Notes under the pieces: model-generated
Database searches by the model: none
Seen by the model: the letters and a program-made list of their open reading frames with translations, nothing else
Told to the model about the DNA's origin: nothing
Translations under genes and position numbers: made by a program
Assembly (NCBI GenBank): GCA_963706875.1
Contig: CAVPNW010000021.1
Span: 310,001-374,000, forward strand
Reading direction: 5' to 3'
Source of the DNA: Prado023 sp963706875
GTDB taxonomy: Bacteria > Actinomycetota > Actinomycetes > S36-B12 > CAIYMF01
DNA: 64,000 bases
In this document: positions 59,701 through 64,000 of the stretch, one piece after another
How positions within the stretch are numbered: position 1 is the stretch's first letter
Layout of the letters: every line of letters begins with the position of its first letter

Positions 59701-60822
59701 ATGGGAGGCGCAGGTGTCGGGGTGGAGCTGCCCCTGACCGCAACCTTCCCGTGCCGGGCCTCAGCCGGCGCGAGGTCTGCACGGCACGCCGTCACGATCG
59801 CCCCGGACTGGTCGGTGCAGACCCCGCACGACGAGGGCCTCGAGCGGATCGCGGCGGCGTTCGGTGGCGGGGTCTCGTGCATCCCGGCCCTGCGGGCAGT
59901 CATGCCCGGATTCCGGATGTGGTGGGAGCGGGCGACCCGCCAGACCGGCCTGCTGGCCCGCTCACCGGATCGCGGGGCCACGTGGTTCAGCCTCGAAGCC
60001 GTCCTGCCGTGCTGCCCCGCGCGCGGGTTCGACGATCCTGGGGTGGCCGCAGCCCACTGCCGGGACGTCACCCATGTCGCCGGGGTCAGCCGCGTCCCGG
60101 CGCGCGACCTGCGCAACCTGGTCTCGGGGCTGGGCCTGAGGGCGGATCCGGGACCGCCGGAGGGCCGTGGTGACCCGCTGGTCGAGCAGGCCTGGGCCTG
60201 CGGCCTGCACTCCTCCTGGGTGCTGGGCCAGTGCTCCGAGCTGGCGGCGGCCGGACTCGCAGAGCCCACGCTCGAGCTCCTGCTCGCCCTGGCACACACA
60301 GGCGCGGACATCGCGTGGGTGGCGTCCACGGCGCACGGGGCGAGGGACCAGTCGACAGCCACCTGGGCCGCCTGGACCCAGACCGACCTGGACCGGCGCG
60401 ACCCCCGGGCCCGTTCGGACTGGCTGGCCACCGGTGCCCGCCGAGCCGACATCGTCGGCCTCTCGATGTCCGGATACCCCCCCGTCCAGGCGCACGCGGT
60501 CGCCCGCGACTGGGGGATCTCCGTCCCCGGGGCGGCCCAGCTGCTGGCCCGATGGGTGGGGTCAGGCTATCGACCAGCCCCGGAGCAGCTGGCCTGGGTG
60601 GGCCAGGAGGGCATGGGCTTCCCGCCCGACCCCCCAGCCCCGTCCGCGGTTGAGCGGGTCGCACGCAGCCTCGGCCGGCGTCGTCCCGATGCCAGGGAGC
60701 GCACGGACCTGGCGATCGCCATCGCCCGCTGGGGGACCGTCCCCGACACGGTGGCGATCCTGCGCCGAGGTGACCAGCTGGCGCTGTCGCTTCCGGCCGG
60801 CGATGTCGGACCCCCGGCCTAG
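59701..60822 (+). CDS. Unrecognised protein, first gene of a MoxR-VWA operon
   Basis: 373 aa from the ATG at 59701, with GGGAG close upstream. No family recognised. It is soluble, with no signal peptide or membrane helix. Cysteines at 18, 60, 104, 105 and 120 lie in the N-terminal third (LEAVLPCCPARGF), and more at about 168 and 180 (EQAWACGLHSSWVLGQC), which may bind metal. The centre (185-330) is helical and Trp-rich (DIAWVASTAHGARD, TATWAAWTQTDLD). It precedes the MoxR gene by 26 bp. The 280-bp gap upstream (59421-59700) holds divergent promoters at most and a duplicated GGGTCCGTC. Confidence 0.75.
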   Translation: MGGAGVGVELPLTATFPCRASAGARSARHAVTIAPDWSVQTPHDEGLERIAAAFGGGVSCIPALRAVMPGFRMWWERATRQTGLLARSPDRGATWFSLEAVLPCCPARGFDDPGVAAAHCRDVTHVAGVSRVPARDLRNLVSGLGLRADPGPPEGRGDPLVEQAWACGLHSSWVLGQCSELAAAGLAEPTLELLLALAHTGADIAWVASTAHGARDQSTATWAAWTQTDLDRRDPRARSDWLATGARRADIVGLSMSGYPPVQAHAVARDWGISVPGAAQLLARWVGSGYRPAPEQLAWVGQEGMGFPPDPPAPSAVERVARSLGRRRPDARERTDLAIAIARWGTVPDTVAILRRGDQLALSLPAGDVGPPA

Positions 60823-60848
60823 CGTCGACGTGGACGAAGGGAGCCGGG

Positions 60849-61958
60849 GTGGCCAGGGATCGGATCGGGTACGAGCAGGTGCTCCAGGCGATGGGGGTGT
60901 GCGTGGCGACACGCATCCCGTTCCTGCTCTGGGGCGAGCCGGGCGCGGGCAAGACCGCGGTCGTGGAGTCCGCCACGGACTCCGGGTGGCACGTGGAGAC
61001 GCTGATCTGCTCGCACTACGAGCCCAGCGACTTCGCCGGGCTCCCGGTGGTGAACGCCGGCCGGGTTGACCTCGCGCCGCCGCAGTGGGCGGTTCGGGTG
61101 GCCGAGAACGAGGGTCCGTCAGTGGTCTTCTTCGACGAGTGGACCACCGCATCCCCTGCCGTGCAGGCAGCCGCGCTCCGCCCGCTCACGCACGGGGAGG
61201 TGGGTGCGTTGCGCCTTCCCGAGCGGGTCTCGTTCGGCGCCGCGGCGAACCCAGCCGACGTCGCAGCCTCCGGCTGGGAGCTTGCTGCCCCGACCGCCAA
61301 CCGCTTCGTCCACATGGACTGGAACCTCCCGCTCGAGGTGTTCACCGAGTCGCTGGTGACCGGGCAGTGGCCCCGGATCAGCGTCCCTGCGCTCGATTCG
61401 GGGTACTCAGCCCGGGTGGCTGCAAGCCGGGCGAAGGTGGCGGCCTTCCTCGGCGTTCGCTCGGGGCAGCTATCGGCGATCCCCAAGGACGCAGCCTCAC
61501 GTGGCCGGGCCTTCCCGACGCCACGCACCTGGGACTACACCGCACGGCTCCTTGCGGCCGCCGACCCGGTCGACGGCGAGGCGATCCGGCTGTTGGTCCA
61601 CGGAACCGTCGGGGCGCCCACCGGGCACGAGTTCCTGTCCTGGATCTCCGCACTCGACCTCCCGGACCCGGAGTCCCTGCTGGCCGACCCGGGCGGCGAC
61701 CTGCTGAAGGGGCTGCGGGCCGACCGCGTGCACGTCGCACTGCAGGGGATGCTCGCAGCGGTGGCCACGCGCACGACCAGGGCCCGCTGGGAGGCCTCAC
61801 TCGGTGTGTGCGTCAGGGCTGCGGAGCTCTCCGGCCTGGACCCAGCGGTGCCGGTCGTGCGGGCGCTCCTGCGGATCCGACCGGCCAAGGCCGCCCTACC
61901 CGCGGGGTTGACCGTGTTCGCCGGCCCGCTGGCGCTGGCCGGGCTCCTGCCCTCATGA
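60849..61958 (+). CDS. MoxR-type AAA+ ATPase of the three-gene operon
   Basis: 369 aa from the GTG at 60849. AAA+ module with Walker A G29-EPGAGK-T36 (LLWGEPGAGKTAVVES), Walker B D96-E97 (SVVFFDEWTTASPAVQAA) and sensor 1 in FGAAANPADVAASGWEL. The following Asn-Arg (PTANRFVHMDW) fits an arginine finger. The lid domain is C-terminal. It differs from the moxR at 20.8 kb and belongs to the group that pairs with VWA proteins. Its stop lies inside a 14-bp tandem duplication that separates it from the next gene. Confidence 0.87.
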   Translation: MARDRIGYEQVLQAMGVCVATRIPFLLWGEPGAGKTAVVESATDSGWHVETLICSHYEPSDFAGLPVVNAGRVDLAPPQWAVRVAENEGPSVVFFDEWTTASPAVQAAALRPLTHGEVGALRLPERVSFGAAANPADVAASGWELAAPTANRFVHMDWNLPLEVFTESLVTGQWPRISVPALDSGYSARVAASRAKVAAFLGVRSGQLSAIPKDAASRGRAFPTPRTWDYTARLLAAADPVDGEAIRLLVHGTVGAPTGHEFLSWISALDLPDPESLLADPGGDLLKGLRADRVHVALQGMLAAVATRTTRARWEASLGVCVRAAELSGLDPAVPVVRALLRIRPAKAALPAGLTVFAGPLALAGLLPS

Positions 61959-61983
61959 GCCTCGACCAGTGAGCCTCGACCAG
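61956..61983. repeat. 14-bp perfect tandem duplication at the MoxR-VWA junction
   Basis: TGAGCCTCGACCAG occurs twice head to tail (61956-61969, 61970-61983). The first copy includes the MoxR stop. With the preceding A it forms ATG-AGC-CTC-GAC-CAG-TGA, a five-codon ORF, before the GTG that starts the VWA gene. Confidence 0.95.
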
Positions 61984-63462
61984 CCGGCTGCGGACATGCT
62001 GGCGGCAGCGAAGCTGTGGCTGACCAGCCCGATGGTCCGTGGGGGTCCGCTCACCGGCGACATGCCCTACCTGTCCACCGCCCTCTACGCCCTGGTGGCG
62101 GTCCCTACCGGTCACGTGGCGACGATGGCCACCGACCCGGCCTGGCGGCTGTACATCAACCCCACCTGGCTGGCCGATGCGCAGCGCACAGCACCCGAGG
62201 TGGGCGCAGAGCTTGCCCACCAGGTCTGGCACCTGCTCGCCGATCACGCCGGTCGTGCCAGCGACCTGGGCGTCCGCGGGTCGACCTCCCGAGCCTGGCG
62301 GGTGGCCGCGGACATCACCGTCCACGAGGTGGCCGGTGGCCTGGTCGCGCGGACGGGCGGGTCCCCCACAGTGGAGCCGCCCCGCAGCCCTCGACCGTCC
62401 GGTGCGGCTAGGCCATCGGCATCCGCGCCCGGAGGGCCGGGCGGCGCCGCCGCCACAGGTCCCGCCCTGGCGGCCCGGACCCGGGCCCTGGACGACCACC
62501 ACCGGCTGATCAGCGCCGCAGAGCTGGGACTGCCGACCGGGCGGGCCGCCGAGGAGTACTACGCGATGCTCACCGGGCTGCCGGCCATGGACGAGGAGCC
62601 CGACCACGACCCGGCGTGGATCCCCCGGGCGCCGAAGGATCCGGGACAGGACCACACGGGGCATGACCACCCCGGGCAGGCGGACCCAACCGCTGACCCC
62701 TCGGGCGTCGACGACACGGCCGACCCGTCCTGCGGATCCGGGTGCGACGGGATCCACCGCGCCTACGAGCTCCCGGAGCTGGCCGATGCCGGAGGGCTGA
62801 GCCCGGTCGCCGCCGAGGCGATCCGCCGCACCGTCGCCATCGAGTTCCAGGCGAACCCGGGCCGTGGGGACCTCCCAGGCGACTGGGGGCGCTGGGTCTC
62901 GACGATCCTCGACCCCGTCGTCGACTGGCGCAACGTGCTGCACGCGGCAGTGCGCCGCGGCCTGGGGTGGGCGAACGGCCACACCGACTACACCTACACC
63001 CGCATCTCGCGGCGCCAGGCGGCTGCCGGCCCGGTGATCCTTCCGGCGCTGCGCCGACCCGTCCCGCGGGTGGGCATCGTCGTGGACACCTCGGGCAGCG
63101 TGGACGACGGGCTGCTGGCCCAGGCCCTCGGCGAGATCGACGGGGTCCTGTCAGCGCTGGGTGTGGCCGATCCGCAGGTCACGGTGCTGGCCGTGGACGC
63201 GGCAGTGCATGCGGTCACGACGGTCCGTCGGGCTGACGCCGTGAGCCTGGCGGGCGGGGGCGGCACGGACATGGCCCTCGGGATCCGGGCCGCCCAGGAG
63301 CTACGCCCACGAGTGGACGTGATCGTCGTGCTCACCGATGGGCACACCGGCTGGCCCGGGCGGCCTGCGCCCATGCCCGTCATCGCGGTCCTGATCGGCC
63401 GGACCCGGTCGGACCTCCCACGGACACCGGACTGGATCCAGCGGGTGGAGTGCGTGCGGTGA
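61969..63462 (+). CDS. VWA-like protein with degenerate metallopeptidase domain (DUF2201-type)
   Basis: 497 aa from the GTG at 61969. The N-terminal domain (about 1-115) resembles the putative metallopeptidase part of DUF2201 proteins, but the HExxH site reads H84-Q85-V-W-H88 (ELAHQVWHLLADHAGR), so catalysis is doubtful. A Pro/Gly/Asp-rich spacer covers about 120-255 and includes DHTGHDHPG. The C-terminal VWA-like domain (about 365-497) has an intact metal site: VVDTSGSVDDG, GGGGTDM and VLTDGHT. It probably works with the MoxR ATPase encoded just upstream. Confidence 0.87.
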   Translation: MSLDQPAADMLAAAKLWLTSPMVRGGPLTGDMPYLSTALYALVAVPTGHVATMATDPAWRLYINPTWLADAQRTAPEVGAELAHQVWHLLADHAGRASDLGVRGSTSRAWRVAADITVHEVAGGLVARTGGSPTVEPPRSPRPSGAARPSASAPGGPGGAAATGPALAARTRALDDHHRLISAAELGLPTGRAAEEYYAMLTGLPAMDEEPDHDPAWIPRAPKDPGQDHTGHDHPGQADPTADPSGVDDTADPSCGSGCDGIHRAYELPELADAGGLSPVAAEAIRRTVAIEFQANPGRGDLPGDWGRWVSTILDPVVDWRNVLHAAVRRGLGWANGHTDYTYTRISRRQAAAGPVILPALRRPVPRVGIVVDTSGSVDDGLLAQALGEIDGVLSALGVADPQVTVLAVDAAVHAVTTVRRADAVSLAGGGGTDMALGIRAAQELRPRVDVIVVLTDGHTGWPGRPAPMPVIAVLIGRTRSDLPRTPDWIQRVECVR

Positions 63463-63488
63463 GGCTCTGTCGCGTTGCTGGCCTCGCC

Positions 63489-64000
63489 CTACCTCAGGAG
63501 TTGGCGTGCCATCACCATGCGCTGGATCTGGTTGGTGCCCTCGTAGATCTGGGTGATCTTCGCGTCGCGCATGTAGCGCTCGACCGGGTTGTCGCGGACG
63601 TAGCCGGCCCCGCCGAACACCTGGACGGCGTCGGTCGTGACCTCCATGGCGATGTCCGAGGCGTAGCACTTGGCGGCCGCGCCGTAGAAGGTCAGGTCGG
63701 AGGCTCCACGCTCGCTGCGCGCCGCGGCGGCGTAGGTCAGGGCCCGCGCGGCCTCGACCTTCATCGCCATGTCGGCGATCATGAACTGCACCCCCTGGAA
63801 GGAGCCGATCGACTTGCCGAACTGCTTGCGGTCCTGGGCGTAGGCGACCGAGGCGTCCAGCGCGCCCTGCGCGATCCCGAGGGCCTGGGCCCCGATCGTG
63901 ACGCGGGTGTGGTCCAGGGTGCGCATGGCCGTCTGGAACCCGGTGCCCGGCTCGCCCACGATCCGGTCGGCGGGGATCCAGCAGTCCTCGAAGAAGATCT
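63489..64000 (-). CDS. Acyl-CoA dehydrogenase, C-terminal part (cut by window edge)
   Basis: The last 169 or so codons of an FAD-dependent acyl-CoA dehydrogenase that continues beyond the window. It includes the PADRIVGEPGTGF region, TRVTIGAQALGIAQGALD, the FAD-contact YAQDRKQFGKSIGSFQG, AVQVFGGAGYVRDNPVERYMRDAKI (in part) and the catalytic-Glu motif ITQIYEGTNQIQRMVMAR. Its stop (TAG at 63491-63489) is 26 bp from the VWA gene stop. Substrate chain length is not clear from this part. Confidence 0.93.
   Translation of the reverse strand, partial: IFFEDCWIPADRIVGEPGTGFQTAMRTLDHTRVTIGAQALGIAQGALDASVAYAQDRKQFGKSIGSFQGVQFMIADMAMKVEAARALTYAAAARSERGASDLTFYGAAAKCYASDIAMEVTTDAVQVFGGAGYVRDNPVERYMRDAKITQIYEGTNQIQRMVMARQLLR

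Overview
The window is a high-GC (roughly 70% by eye) chromosomal segment of an actinobacterium (Actinomycetota). The evidence is the mtrA-mtrB-lpqB-comF-hpf-secA block, a WhiB2-type regulator, LCP and TIGR03089 genes, DUF3499, DUF5719 and DUF222-HNH families, and frequent GTG starts with ATGA/TGATG stop-start overlaps. I cannot name a genus. No tRNA, rRNA, CRISPR array or complete mobile element was seen.

Layout. 0-8.2 kb: possible 5' end of trpS, a CorC/HlyC (CNNM) membrane protein, an unknown Ala/Ser/Pro-rich protein, exonuclease III, a VapBC toxin-antitoxin pair with a clear double inverted-repeat operator, monomeric NADP-isocitrate dehydrogenase and Sua5. 8.3-17.4 kb: a leftward block of mtrA-mtrB-lpqB-comF, then hpf, an orphan LuxR-type regulator with a degenerate receiver, and secA. 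17.5-23.2 kb: a rightward, translationally coupled MoxR-DUF58-DUF4350-DUF4129 envelope operon, facing spoIIM. 24.3-35.2 kb: an RDD protein, then a leftward run of whiB2, a giant GT2 membrane protein, DUF5719, DUF3499, manB, trm112, a CDF transporter and ahcY. 35.5-45.1 kb: an AlkA-like glycosylase, manC, TIGR03089, a secreted PGRP amidase with cell-wall-binding repeats, LCP, scoAB CoA-transferase and an ICMT-like membrane methyltransferase.

45.2-59.4 kb is a cell-wall glycopolymer locus. It has two paralogous TagF-like enzymes, a LicC-like nucleotidyltransferase, two GT2s, a TagF-GT4 fusion and a CDP-alcohol phosphatidyltransferase whose last motif Asp is His. An unrelated pair sits inside it: a secreted nuclease/lamin-tail/Fn3 gene and a DUF222-HNH endonuclease gene. 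Both carry frameshifts clustered in about 3 kb, so either decay or a local sequence-quality problem. The HNH gene has a near-consensus actinobacterial LexA (SOS) box just upstream.

59.7-63.5 kb is a three-gene operon of an unrecognised protein, a MoxR-type AAA+ ATPase and a VWA protein with a degenerate HExxH motif. It is the best candidate for an undescribed system. A 14-bp tandem duplication has rewritten the start of its third gene. The window ends inside an acyl-CoA dehydrogenase gene.

How the genes fit together: much of the window serves the envelope. ManB and ManC supply GDP-mannose, the GTs and TagF-like enzymes assemble polymers, LCP probably attaches them to peptidoglycan, MtrAB-LpqB monitors the wall, and SecA exports the secreted enzymes.
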